NCBI GenBank assembly: GCA_949502235.1
Contig: CATBDC010000041.1
Coordinates: 1-35,206, forward strand
Direction of reading: 5' to 3'
Length of the DNA: 35,206 nucleotides
Source of the DNA: an uncultured Lachnospiraceae bacterium
Lineage (GTDB): Bacteria; Bacillota; Clostridia; Lachnospirales; Lachnospiraceae
Part shown: positions 1 through 9,043 of the stretch, piece after piece
How positions within the stretch are numbered: the stretch's first letter is position 1
How the letters are laid out: the number at the start of each line of letters is the position of its first letter
Notes under the pieces: generated by a model
Told to the model about the DNA's origin: nothing
What the model saw: the letters and a program-made list of their open reading frames with translations, nothing else
Database searches by the model: none
Program-made: the position numbers and the translations under genes

Positions 1-121
1 AGATGGGAAAACTTATAGTGGACTTATTTACATTCCATAATGTATCTATTAATTCAGTGTACGAGGAGATGGGAAAACTTATAGTGGACTTATTTACATT
101 CCATAATGTATCTATTAATTC
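1..121 (-). CRISPR. Leader-proximal end of a type I-B CRISPR array (truncated by window edge)
   Basis: Two identical 30-base repeats lie at 26-55 and 92-121, with a 36-base spacer between them (56-91) and 25 bases of another spacer at 1-25. Read on the minus strand, the repeat starts GAATTAATAG and ends GGAATGTAAAT, the 3' end typical of clostridial I-B repeats, which gives an ATGTAAAT handle after Cas6 cleavage. Transcription therefore runs leftwards, in the cas gene direction, with the leader at 122-310. The visible 25 bases at 1-25 are identical to the matching part of spacer 56-91, so the two newest spacers appear to be the same. The array continues beyond the window. Confidence 0.93.
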
Positions 122-310
122 CCGTCTTCTTACGACCCTTGTTTCATCTATATTATATATCCCTTTTCTGTCAATCTACAATCTTTAATCTATTTTTAAT
201 GAATATATTTTAGAAATAGCAATCTATTGCCTGTCATTTTTCCCAGATTTACCTCATCTCTTTGTATTTTGTCGACCTTCCCTTAATTCTACATTATTAC
301 ACATTGACAA
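122..310 (-). promoter_or_regulatory. CRISPR leader with probable pre-crRNA promoter
   Basis: This AT-rich, gene-free stretch lies between the cas2 stop and the first repeat, where the leader is expected. On the minus strand TATAAT (152-157) sits 18 bases after TTGTAG (176-181). An overlapping alternative is TTGACA (169-174) with TATAGA (147-152), 16 bases apart. Either would start transcription about 20-25 bases before the first repeat. The promoter choice is inference; the leader position is seen directly. Confidence 0.65.
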
Positions 311-589
311 TTATAAAAAGAAGCTTGTTGCATCCTCTTCCTTTCCCCAAAATTCTTTATCCAACCATTTCTCATTTCTACTTTTAAAAATTATGACAGA
401 GTCAAGTTCTTTATCAATATACTTCTCCAACTCTTGCTGCAATTTTAGTAACTGAACTTTAGAAATTTCCCCTTCAAATACCGAATTCTGTATATGGGAC
501 AAATATTTTTTACATATTTTAAATATACGGCTCCATCTTTTTTGACCATTTTCTATTTGACTAATATCATATACCAAAACTATATACAT
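311..589 (-). CDS. cas2: CRISPR-associated endonuclease Cas2
   Basis: This 92-residue protein has the normal Cas2 size. It opens with a first beta strand MYIVLVYDIS carrying the conserved Asp8, followed by a ferredoxin-like pattern with the motif QNSVFEGEIS. Cas2 dimers bridge two Cas1 dimers in the spacer-integration complex. It is the last gene of the cas operon, three bases after cas1, and is followed by the leader and array, the usual layout for adaptation genes. The gene appears intact. Confidence 0.95.
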   Translation of the reverse strand: MYIVLVYDISQIENGQKRWSRIFKICKKYLSHIQNSVFEGEISKVQLLKLQQELEKYIDKELDSVIIFKSRNEKWLDKEFWGKEEDATSFFL

Positions 590-592
590 ATC

Positions 593-1585
593 TCACCACC
601 ATATTCTGAACCCTTCATATTCTTTTTCACCGATTAAATGCTTTATCAGCTTATATGCCTCCAACCTTACTAAATATTGATAAGACACCTGTTTCCCCAA
701 TTCTTTATGTGTAATCGTAGTTTTCAAGCGCTTTTCAAATTCAGCCGCAATTAGCTTTGAAGCATCTTTTTTCAAATGCAGAAAATTTAATTCCTTTGTA
801 AAGCTTTTTTCTGTAATTTGCTTCCTGTTAAGTAACGAGAAGATAAGTCTGTCACCTATTAATGGTTTGAAAATTTCAGCTATATCCAAGCTCAGAGAAT
901 ATCTTCTAAATCCCGGTTCATGCAAGTAACTGATAGTAGGATTTAGCTGTGTATGATAAATTTCACTTAAAGTCTTAGCATAAATTAAAGCATTAACAAA
1001 AGAAATTAGCGAATTAATCATATTATTCGGTGGATGCATTACGCGTTTGTCGAATTCGATTTCTTGATCTATTATTATATTCCATGACGCATAATACCTT
1101 TTACGGATATTTCCCTCAATCCCCATTAACTCTTCTATAGAAACCGTCTTGGAAATATACTGCCTCATAGAATTTATTTCCCGCATTGCTTCACTGACAT
1201 CTTTTCCGCGTCCATTATAATATCGCAGATTTCTATAAATACTGTCTGCCGCTGCTTCAATAAATTTTCTGGCTATTACCATCCGTTTTTCATAATCTGT
1301 GTAATGCTCCACTTGCTTTACTAATAATTGTCCGGCCAAAAGTCTTTCCCGAGGATAAAAACTTCCCGTATAAAAACTATAGTAATTAAAAAAATGTATA
1401 GGTATTCCAAACTGTGATATGTAGTTCAAGAACGCTGTATTAAAAGACATCTCTGACATAACATAGATATCTGATATTCTCTCAATCGGAATATCTCTTC
1501 TTTCACCTTCTTGAGATGTAAATTGCAAAGTATTGTCTTTTCTTTTTAAATCTCCGTTATTATAAACATAAAAGCTTTGCTTCAT
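593..1585 (-). CDS. cas1: CRISPR-associated integrase Cas1 (type I-B)
   Basis: This 330-residue protein is Cas1, the metal-dependent integrase that inserts new spacers at the leader-repeat junction. The N-terminal beta domain (1-75) contains the typical SDIYVMSEMSFN stretch. The C-terminal helical domain carries the expected catalytic residues: Glu157 in MGIEGNIRKRYY, His222 in YLHEPGFRRYSL, and Asp234/Glu237 in LDIAEIFKP. The start has a strong AGGAGG site seven bases upstream. It lies 10 bases after cas4 and 3 bases before cas2, so the three are translated from one message. All key residues are present, so spacer acquisition should be possible. Confidence 0.97.
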   Translation of the reverse strand: MKQSFYVYNNGDLKRKDNTLQFTSQEGERRDIPIERISDIYVMSEMSFNTAFLNYISQFGIPIHFFNYYSFYTGSFYPRERLLAGQLLVKQVEHYTDYEKRMVIARKFIEAAADSIYRNLRYYNGRGKDVSEAMREINSMRQYISKTVSIEELMGIEGNIRKRYYASWNIIIDQEIEFDKRVMHPPNNMINSLISFVNALIYAKTLSEIYHTQLNPTISYLHEPGFRRYSLSLDIAEIFKPLIGDRLIFSLLNRKQITEKSFTKELNFLHLKKDASKLIAAEFEKRLKTTITHKELGKQVSYQYLVRLEAYKLIKHLIGEKEYEGFRIWW

Positions 1586-1595
1586 TTGCTCCTCC

Positions 1596-2090
1596 TCATA
1601 TCAAACATAAATCATGATAGGCACAGTTTTTACACATCTTTACTGTTTCAAATCTCGGCGGAATCTCCCTGTTCCTAATCTCCAAAATATCATTCAAAAC
1701 TATTTCCAATTCTTCCTCATCTTTATTTGCCAATTCGACTGCCAATGTCTGCTTCAGCAAAGGATAATCGATTCTCGCCTTTAAGTCATTCACTCCCCGC
1801 TCCTTCAAATAATACAAATAATATTTTACCTGCCATATTCCTGCTTCTTCTATTGCCCTGCTTTTCTTAACCTCATGCAGTTCCCGGTGCTCTCTGATAA
1901 AATCAATATTAATAATATTATCAATATTGATGTGCTTATCATCGCGTTGATAACTGCGCTCATCCAATATTTTGCCAAGCAACACATTTTCATGCTCTCC
2001 CTCCATATTTAACCCATGGCAAAAATACCATAGCTTTCTTTTACACACAAAATAATAATAAACCATAACTCCTGTTATTCTACTTTCCAT
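1596..2090 (-). CDS. cas4: CRISPR-associated exonuclease Cas4
   Basis: This 164-residue protein has the Cas4 iron-sulphur layout: one cysteine near the N-terminus (Cys16 in YFVCKRKLW) and three at the C-terminus (Cys153, Cys156 and Cys162 in CKNCAYHDLC). Between them is a RecB-like nuclease core with IDYPLLKQ, LAVELANKDEEE and the helix WQVKYYLYYL. Cas4 trims prespacers and helps select the PAM during acquisition with Cas1 and Cas2. It is directly upstream of cas1 and has an AAAGGAAA ribosome site before its ATG. Family identity is clear from the cysteine pattern and context; activity is inferred. Confidence 0.94.
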   Translation of the reverse strand: MESRITGVMVYYYFVCKRKLWYFCHGLNMEGEHENVLLGKILDERSYQRDDKHINIDNIINIDFIREHRELHEVKKSRAIEEAGIWQVKYYLYYLKERGVNDLKARIDYPLLKQTLAVELANKDEEELEIVLNDILEIRNREIPPRFETVKMCKNCAYHDLCLI

Positions 2091-2105
2091 ACATTTCCTT
2101 TCTCT

Positions 2106-4520
2106 TTATAAAAAACAATCCTCATCATGGACTTTATTCAGTAAAAGTCCTCTGCCTCCAGATTTTTCTGAATCAAAATCATATACCAGTCTTGCTCTGT
2201 GAATCTCGCAGATTTTTGCTCTTTCGCTCTCGCCTATTGTACTGATATCCACACCATCAGGCAGTTTCCCGTAAAGATTAATATTTATAGTCAAAGCGTT
2301 TAGTTTTGTGGAAATTAGCTCCTTAATCGGCCTCCCGATATGTTCTTTTTTCATAAGCTTTAATCCCTTGTCAAAAAATATCTGACGCTCCTGATACACA
2401 GAATCCGGTACTATTGTTATGCTGTCAATATCCCTAAATTTTCTGTCTGCTTCTTTCTTTGTATACTCCCATGGTCCAATAGTGTCAAAATGCTTAAGAA
2501 ATTTTTCTATTTCCTTATAATAATTATCTGATTTTATGGCTTCCGTGTCATAAACCTGATTGATATAATCTACCTTCATCGTTTCCGTAAAAATCTGGTT
2601 TTCATATTGCAAAAGACTGTCCAAAGAACGTTCATACAAAAATTGGCTGTATACACTACGGTTTCCAATTCCGTTATTATTAACATATATAATAATATTT
2701 GCTTCTTCCGGTTTATATCTGCATTTTCGATTACAGCGGCCCATTCTCTGCAAAAGACTGTCTGCCGTACACATTTCTGTATATAGTACATCAAAATCAA
2801 TATCCAGGCTTGCCTCTACAATCTGGGTTGTAATCCAAATTCCTCTTGCCTTCGGATCCCGGGAAAAATCCATAATCTTTTTTTCTAAAATCTCCCTGTC
2901 TCTGCGAAGATATCTGGAATGTAGCAAATACACCTCTTCCAACAGATTGCTCATACTGTCATAAAACGCTTGTGCTTTGGACACCGTATTACATATCACC
3001 AAAACCTTTTTATTTTTTCCTTGCCTGGCAATCTCCTCTGTATCGAAATCCCCTTTACGTATGACTGCTTTATGGCGAAGACTTTCGGAGGCAGGCGCAA
3101 AATTTTGGAACTCATATTGCTCGCCTTCCACTAATCCATATCGCTTCATGAAATCCCGCAAAACAGGAGGAAATGTCGCCGTCATAATCATAAAGCGTCC
3201 TCCCAGCTCATGAATCGTTTTCAATCCGTAAATAATCGTAGCAATTATTCTCGGAGAATAGGATTGAATCTCATCGATCACTAGCTTGGAATATTTCAGC
3301 GTTGCTGCCATCATCTCCGTCCCAGGAGCTTTGTATACAAATTTCAACAGCTGATCTACCGTACATACAGTCAACGGGGCAGAAAGCATTTTAGCTTTCT
3401 CATACCGTGTATAAGCTTCCACATCCGTTTCAGCATATTCCTGTAAATATCTCTGCATACTGTCAGAATGTAAAAGAGATACATCTTTATAAAAATACTC
3501 CTCTCTAATTCTCTTATAAATAGCATCCGAAGATACCTGGAGCGGCAGTGTATAAAACCCCTTTTCTCCATTCAGCCATAGAAGAGCCGCCTCCGTCTTT
3601 CCCGAACCGGTAGGTGCGATAATCACCTGATTTTCCTCTGTATGATTTCTTAAGTATTCTTGTACCGGCCGGAAAACAAAATTCTTCTTTTGGAATTGTG
3701 CTAAAATATTTTTTACCAGCTCCCTTTTCTCCAAATCTGATTTCACTTCCGATTCATTAAATCCAGCACTCACCGTATAGTCCATTTTATTAAGCAGACC
3801 TTTAATCACCACATACTGATACCATTTCCACATATCCTTTTCCAGTATTAAATTTTCTTTATCGGGACTATTGCGAAATAAAAGCAACCTCAGATTTTCA
3901 CAGCTGGGTTCCCACGTTCTGATACCCAAATAATCCCTTAACTGTTCTGTATAAAAGCATTCACAGTATCTCTGCATCTGCTCTATTTTTAGATGATCCT
4001 CCCGGGTATGATGATAGTACAATGCGGTAATAAATGCTTTAAAATCTGCTTTTTTAAATAAATCTGACACTTTCAGAAATTCTTGTTTAGATACGGAAAC
4101 TCCGCTTAAAAACCCATGGGGAATTTCCTGTTCACTATCAGTACCAGGCAATCTCTGTCTTTCTGATTCTGGGCGAATCTTTTTTTGAAATAAAAGGTTT
4201 ACTTTTCCCCAGTCATGTCTTCGGCATGCCTCTAATACCAACACTTTCTCTTTTTCCGTAAAATAAGTTCCATATTGTCTAAAAAATTTTTCGCAGCATT
4301 CTACAATCTCACACTGGTGAGCTTCAAGAGTTTTTTCTCCCTCTGGCTCTTCAGAACAGATTCTACAAATTTCCTTATCAAAAACTATCTTTTCCCACTC
4401 TTCCAGTTCTCTCATTAATCCTTGTCTGGCTTCTTCAATATCTGAAATGATTTTTTTAATCTCCTGTTCAGAAAGGTTTTTCTTCTTTGATTTCGCCAAA
4501 AATCCCATTTTCTCTTCCAT
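2106..4520 (-). CDS. cas3: CRISPR-associated nuclease-helicase Cas3 (HD domain fused)
   Basis: This 804-residue protein joins an N-terminal HD nuclease to a superfamily 2 helicase. HD motifs are visible at His68 (AHQCEIVE), His102-Asp103 (RRHDWGKVN), His135 and His170-His171 (YYHHTRED). Helicase motifs include Walker A APTGSGKT (302-309), a DEIQ box in place of the usual DEAH (416-419), the MTATFP motif and a QRMGRCNR motif VI. Cas3 is recruited by Cascade after R-loop formation and shreds the target strand. AGAGGA precedes the ATG. It lies 52 bases after cas5 and 15 before cas4. It appears intact, so the system should be interference-competent. Confidence 0.96.
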   Translation of the reverse strand: MEEKMGFLAKSKKKNLSEQEIKKIISDIEEARQGLMRELEEWEKIVFDKEICRICSEEPEGEKTLEAHQCEIVECCEKFFRQYGTYFTEKEKVLVLEACRRHDWGKVNLLFQKKIRPESERQRLPGTDSEQEIPHGFLSGVSVSKQEFLKVSDLFKKADFKAFITALYYHHTREDHLKIEQMQRYCECFYTEQLRDYLGIRTWEPSCENLRLLLFRNSPDKENLILEKDMWKWYQYVVIKGLLNKMDYTVSAGFNESEVKSDLEKRELVKNILAQFQKKNFVFRPVQEYLRNHTEENQVIIAPTGSGKTEAALLWLNGEKGFYTLPLQVSSDAIYKRIREEYFYKDVSLLHSDSMQRYLQEYAETDVEAYTRYEKAKMLSAPLTVCTVDQLLKFVYKAPGTEMMAATLKYSKLVIDEIQSYSPRIIATIIYGLKTIHELGGRFMIMTATFPPVLRDFMKRYGLVEGEQYEFQNFAPASESLRHKAVIRKGDFDTEEIARQGKNKKVLVICNTVSKAQAFYDSMSNLLEEVYLLHSRYLRRDREILEKKIMDFSRDPKARGIWITTQIVEASLDIDFDVLYTEMCTADSLLQRMGRCNRKCRYKPEEANIIIYVNNNGIGNRSVYSQFLYERSLDSLLQYENQIFTETMKVDYINQVYDTEAIKSDNYYKEIEKFLKHFDTIGPWEYTKKEADRKFRDIDSITIVPDSVYQERQIFFDKGLKLMKKEHIGRPIKELISTKLNALTININLYGKLPDGVDISTIGESERAKICEIHRARLVYDFDSEKSGGRGLLLNKVHDEDCFL

Positions 4521-4572
4521 AGTTTTCCTCTTCTTTTTATCATTCCAATCTGTAGCTATTAACTATTCTTCC

Positions 4573-6164
<1,592 letters not shown>

Positions 6165-6172
<8 letters not shown>

Positions 6173-7853
6173 TATTCTTTTCCTCCCTTTTATTCACTGA
6201 ATGACTTCCCTTTAATCCTAAAATAAACGCATACCCATATTCCTGAAACCGCTCTTTATTTCCAAGCATATAAACAAATTCGTCCGGCATCAGCCGTTTA
6301 CTGGAGCTATACAGTCTCACAACAATATCCATATATTTTTCTTCATTTTTCACAGATAATGCATTTAACAGCTGATACACTGTCCCTCTTATGCAGTCAT
6401 CAGACTCTGTTCCCTTCGCCGCTAAAATATCGTTTCTCAATGCGTATCCGCTGTCACGCATAGTCCTAATACTCATTGTAACACCTTTCCTTTCTATCTC
6501 CCCTAAGTTTTCTTTGCATACTCTCGTCCATACCTGAATGGTATAAACCCAGTAAGCAGAAGGCAGTATGGCATTATTTTCAACCAGTTCCCTCATTAAC
6601 CGGACAAGCAGTCCATACTGCGAACGAAAATGAATCGTATTCATGACTGCCTGCTCATGTACATTCAAAAATTCATTTCCTATTTTTACAAACGGATGCT
6701 TTCCGAGCCACTCAAGACCTGCTTTTACCTTCTCCTCCTGGAAAACAAGCAGCGTGTCCCTCTGAATAAGCTGAAGCTGATATGTATCTTCCGGACGCAC
6801 TCCCCGGAGAATCACCTGAATATTGTGAAGCTCATCTGTCTTTTCTTTTAAAATCACATTCAGGAGTCTGGCAAACCAGGCAGAATATTTCTCATTTTCC
6901 TGTTTTTCTTCCTGTCCAAAGGCTTCTCTGCTAAACTTGCTGTTTGTCCTTATTAATGCTTCTATATGCTCATTATTTTGAATAAATACAAATTTATTTG
7001 CATATAACTGGAATCCCAGCGGACTTAAGGCATATACAAATGCACATACAGGACATAAAAAAGCGTCCACTCTGCATTCCCAGAACGCAGAACGTTTTCT
7101 CGTAAGGTCATCTGCCATATCTTTCAGGAAAGCCAGGGATACTTTTTCCTTAGGATTCATCGGCATACCACAGTCAACACATAGTTCCTTCTTCTTTTCG
7201 TGCTCCCCTTTCCAGTAATTAAGAAGAGGAATCGAAAATTCTGTTTCAAACAATTCCTTCATATCCTTTTTTGCATTTGCCCTTAAAAGAAAACATTTAC
7301 CGTCCCAAAACCGATTGATATATGTATACACTATGCTTTTCATAGACAAGGTCTCTCTGCATAAGGGCTGCTCCAAAAAGTCCTTCAGCTCCATCAGCCG
7401 CTGTTTTAGTTCATCCTGTCCTGTTCTTTCATTAAATTTGGTTTTTTTTAGATTTACATACATTTCCGGTTTTTCGATTCTGTCCCTGATATTTTCAAAA
7501 CCTGCCTGGTAACTGTTGGACAGCAGCTTACTATAAATGTATTTTATATCTTCTTTTTCTTCTTTTCCTGGCTGCCATTTCCCACCTTCTATCTTTCGCA
7601 GACAACGCTCGATCCGATCCAGAATTCCCTGATGGGCTGTCAGTGGGCCAAAGTATCTGATAAACGCCTGAAAATACATGCTTGTCCAGTCAGCCAACAG
7701 GGCATATTCTGCATCTAGCCAAAGAGCCTGGCCGTCTTCCGTATATCCATAATGTATGTCCTTCTCTGCCTCTGCTGAATCCAACATATACTGCAGCCCA
7801 ACAATACCGGCGTTTTTTAGAAAATCGCCCATTGTAATTACAAATCTATCCAA
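6165..7853 (-). CDS. cas8: Cascade large subunit Cas8 (Cst1-like, two CxxC pairs)
   Basis: This 562-residue protein is the likely PAM-reading large subunit of the I-B (Tneap) Cascade. It has two CxxC pairs, Cys225/Cys228 (CVDCGMPMN) and Cys267/Cys270 (CPVCAFVYALSPLGFQLY), the signature of the Cst1 group, probably a zinc site. The start is probably a TTG at 7853, because AGGAGG lies eight bases before it. A methionine at residue 8 is the alternative. The AGGAGG directly follows the cas6 stop, 17 bases upstream. Large subunits diverge quickly, so assignment rests on the CxxC pattern and the position between cas6 and cas7. Confidence 0.9.
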
Positions 7854-7869
7854 ATCTCATCCCTCCTTC

Positions 7870-8592
7870 CTACCACATAACTTCAAACTTTCCGTGTCCC
7901 TCGGACCTCCGTGATCCGATTCCTGACAAGTACAGGTAATTTAAAAGCTCCGGAGCACCCGTAAGCTTATAGATTCCAATACTTGCATCTGTACTGCGTC
8001 CAAAAACAGACGCAACAATCTTCTTGCCTTTTACTGATTCAATCGAAAAATCTTCTGTAGACAAAGGAATATTCTTTTTTTTGAGAAGATTCTCCACATT
8101 TTCCTTCAATGTCTGAGCAAATCCCGGCTGGTCACAAGTGTAATATATATCCGTATTATCTTCCGGATTATGCCTCCGCACAATTAAAGAGCTGAGCATT
8201 TTGACTACAATCTCATGGTCTGTGATTTCCCGGCACTGCTTTGGCCTTACGAAGACTAATTCCATAGAATTTCCATTTATCGGATACCGTATCCCCCGCA
8301 TTTTCTTAAAAGCATTAAAAAAATGAATGGATTCCCCCAGATCTGCGTCTGAAAAAAACATTGCAAAATTTTCCTTATCCAAAAAAATCTTTTCTTTCTC
8401 AAACCTGGCTCCCGGCAGAAAGAAAGAAAATGTGTAGCTCTTTATAATAGATTTATGTTCGCTGTAAAGAGCTTCATACAGCTCCTGTGAGTAATTCTGC
8501 AGGGATGCTTTCAGAAAACTGACCATCAGCTTGTCCATGTCACGCGGAAGCTCTGGCTTTTCCATCTTAAAATCCAGCTTTAATTGAAACAT
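7870..8592 (-). CDS. cas6: CRISPR RNA endoribonuclease Cas6
   Basis: This 240-residue protein is Cas6, which cuts the pre-crRNA inside each repeat and leaves the 8-base 5' handle. The C-terminus has the glycine-rich loop of the family (LYLSGIGSRRSEGHGKFEVMW), and the body has RAMP-like strands. I place the start at 8592 (MFQLKLDF) because GGGAGGGAAGGA ends five bases upstream. A longer frame to 8634 would begin upstream of the predicted transcription start near 8618. Cas6 is first in the operon, so its promoter controls the whole locus. It could also process the CRISPR-like RNA encoded upstream on the other strand. Confidence 0.94.
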   Translation of the reverse strand: MFQLKLDFKMEKPELPRDMDKLMVSFLKASLQNYSQELYEALYSEHKSIIKSYTFSFFLPGARFEKEKIFLDKENFAMFFSDADLGESIHFFNAFKKMRGIRYPINGNSMELVFVRPKQCREITDHEIVVKMLSSLIVRRHNPEDNTDIYYTCDQPGFAQTLKENVENLLKKKNIPLSTEDFSIESVKGKKIVASVFGRSTDASIGIYKLTGAPELLNYLYLSGIGSRRSEGHGKFEVMW

Positions 8593-8624
8593 TGCGTTCC
8601 TTCCCTCCCTTCTATGTTTTTTAC

Positions 8625-8653
8625 AATATACCATTTTTTTCCATAACAGTCAA
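8625..8653 (-). promoter_or_regulatory. Predicted cas operon promoter
   Basis: On the minus strand TTGACT (8648-8653) and TATATT (8625-8630) are separated by exactly 17 bases, a near-consensus sigma-A promoter. Transcription would begin near 8618, giving a leader of about 25 bases before the cas6 start. It is the only good minus-strand promoter between cas6 and the next gene. The -35 box lies inside the 36-base footprint expected for a Cascade complex bound at the CCA-flanked site 8660-8682. Confidence 0.75.
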
Positions 8654-8659
8654 TATTAT

Positions 8660-8682
8660 ATATTAAAAATTTACCTAATTGG
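8660..8682 (-). promoter_or_regulatory. Predicted Cascade binding site (PAM CCA plus protospacer-like target) upstream of the cas promoter
   Basis: Minus-strand bases 8682-8680 read CCA, a PAM used by clostridial I-B systems. The next 20 bases (8679-8660) match the spacer-like part of the RNA at 8758-8827 at 17 positions. The three mismatches fall at positions 6, 12 and 18 only. Matching stops after position 20. A full-length Cascade here would extend over the -35 box at 8648-8653, so binding should repress cas transcription. Site and matches are seen directly; repression is inference. Confidence 0.8.
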
Positions 8683-8722
8683 ATTATATATTTAAATATT
8701 ATATCTATAAAATCATTTGATC

Positions 8723-8751
8723 TTGTTTTACAATAAAAAAAGCATTATAAT
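8723..8751 (+). promoter_or_regulatory. Promoter of the CRISPR-like regulatory RNA
   Basis: TTGTTT (8723-8728) and a perfect TATAAT (8746-8751) are separated by 17 bases on the plus strand. The expected transcription start, about seven bases after the -10 box, is 8758, the first base of the truncated CRISPR repeat. No protein-coding frame follows, so the promoter most likely serves the non-coding RNA. Confidence 0.75.
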
Positions 8752-8757
8752 AAAAAA

Positions 8758-8942
8758 ACATTTTGGAATGTAAAGATTAGTTAAATATTTAAAATTAGTG
8801 TTAATAGTCACATATTGGATATTTTACAAAAGGGGCTGTCGGGTAATGCCGCTTTTTAGAGCGGTTTCCCCCAAAAAGACCTCTTCTACAGAAGAGTCTA
8901 TACTAAAAAGCATGGACTCTTCTGTGGGAGAGGTCTTTTTTT
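8758..8942 (+). ncRNA. CreR-like Cas-regulating RNA (truncated repeat, short spacer, degenerate repeat, terminator)
   Basis: Bases 8758-8775 match the last 18 bases of the CRISPR repeat at 16 positions, including an unbroken 11-base TGGAATGTAAA that contains most of the Cas6 handle. The spacer-like part starts ATTAGTTAAAT at 8776 and is 22 bases long. A second, decayed repeat at 8798-8827 matches 18 of 30 positions in register, with TTAATAG, ACAT and TGGA retained. A strong terminator ends the unit at 8942. The unit is transcribed opposite to the cas genes and points at its own target 8660-8682 through partial pairing. CreR RNAs of this architecture are known to guide Cascade to cas promoters. 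A CreTA antitoxin is the alternative, but no toxin gene is visible. The exact 3' end after processing is unknown. Confidence 0.78.
8878..8942 (+). terminator. Long bidirectional intrinsic terminator
   Basis: Arms 8878-8898 and 8915-8935 form a near-perfect stem of about 21 pairs (GACCTCTT...GAGAGGTC, two mismatched positions) around a 16-base loop. Seven T follow on the plus strand (8936-8942), and AAAAA precedes the stem (8873-8877), giving five U on the minus strand. It can end the CRISPR-like RNA on the plus strand and the 9044-10594 gene on the minus strand. A smaller hairpin (CCGC/GCGG, 8849-8864) lies just before it. Confidence 0.85.
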
Positions 8943-9043
8943 ATTGCTCATGTACTGATTTAATCTGATATGGTACAAGCCGATCTGTTATCTTTCTCCT
9001 CATGCGCATCCCGATCTCACACGCTTCCCGGACCTATACTGTT

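Noticed and set aside
3-188. Small plus-strand protein MGKLIVDLF repeated twice
   Set aside because: The frame is a translation of CRISPR repeats and the duplicated spacer; the internal peptide repeat reflects the array, not a gene.
8683-8757. A CreT toxin gene accompanying a CreA-type antitoxin RNA
   Set aside because: No start codon with ribosome site or small frame lies between the target site and the RNA promoter, and the only promoter next to the target is that of cas6. Regulation of cas fits better than a toxin-antitoxin pair.
8832-8872. GGGGCTGTC...CCCC sequence as an insertion-sequence end
   Set aside because: GGGCTGTC resembles some transposon termini, but no matching second end, target duplication or transposase fragment is present; it is better read as a small hairpin before the terminator.
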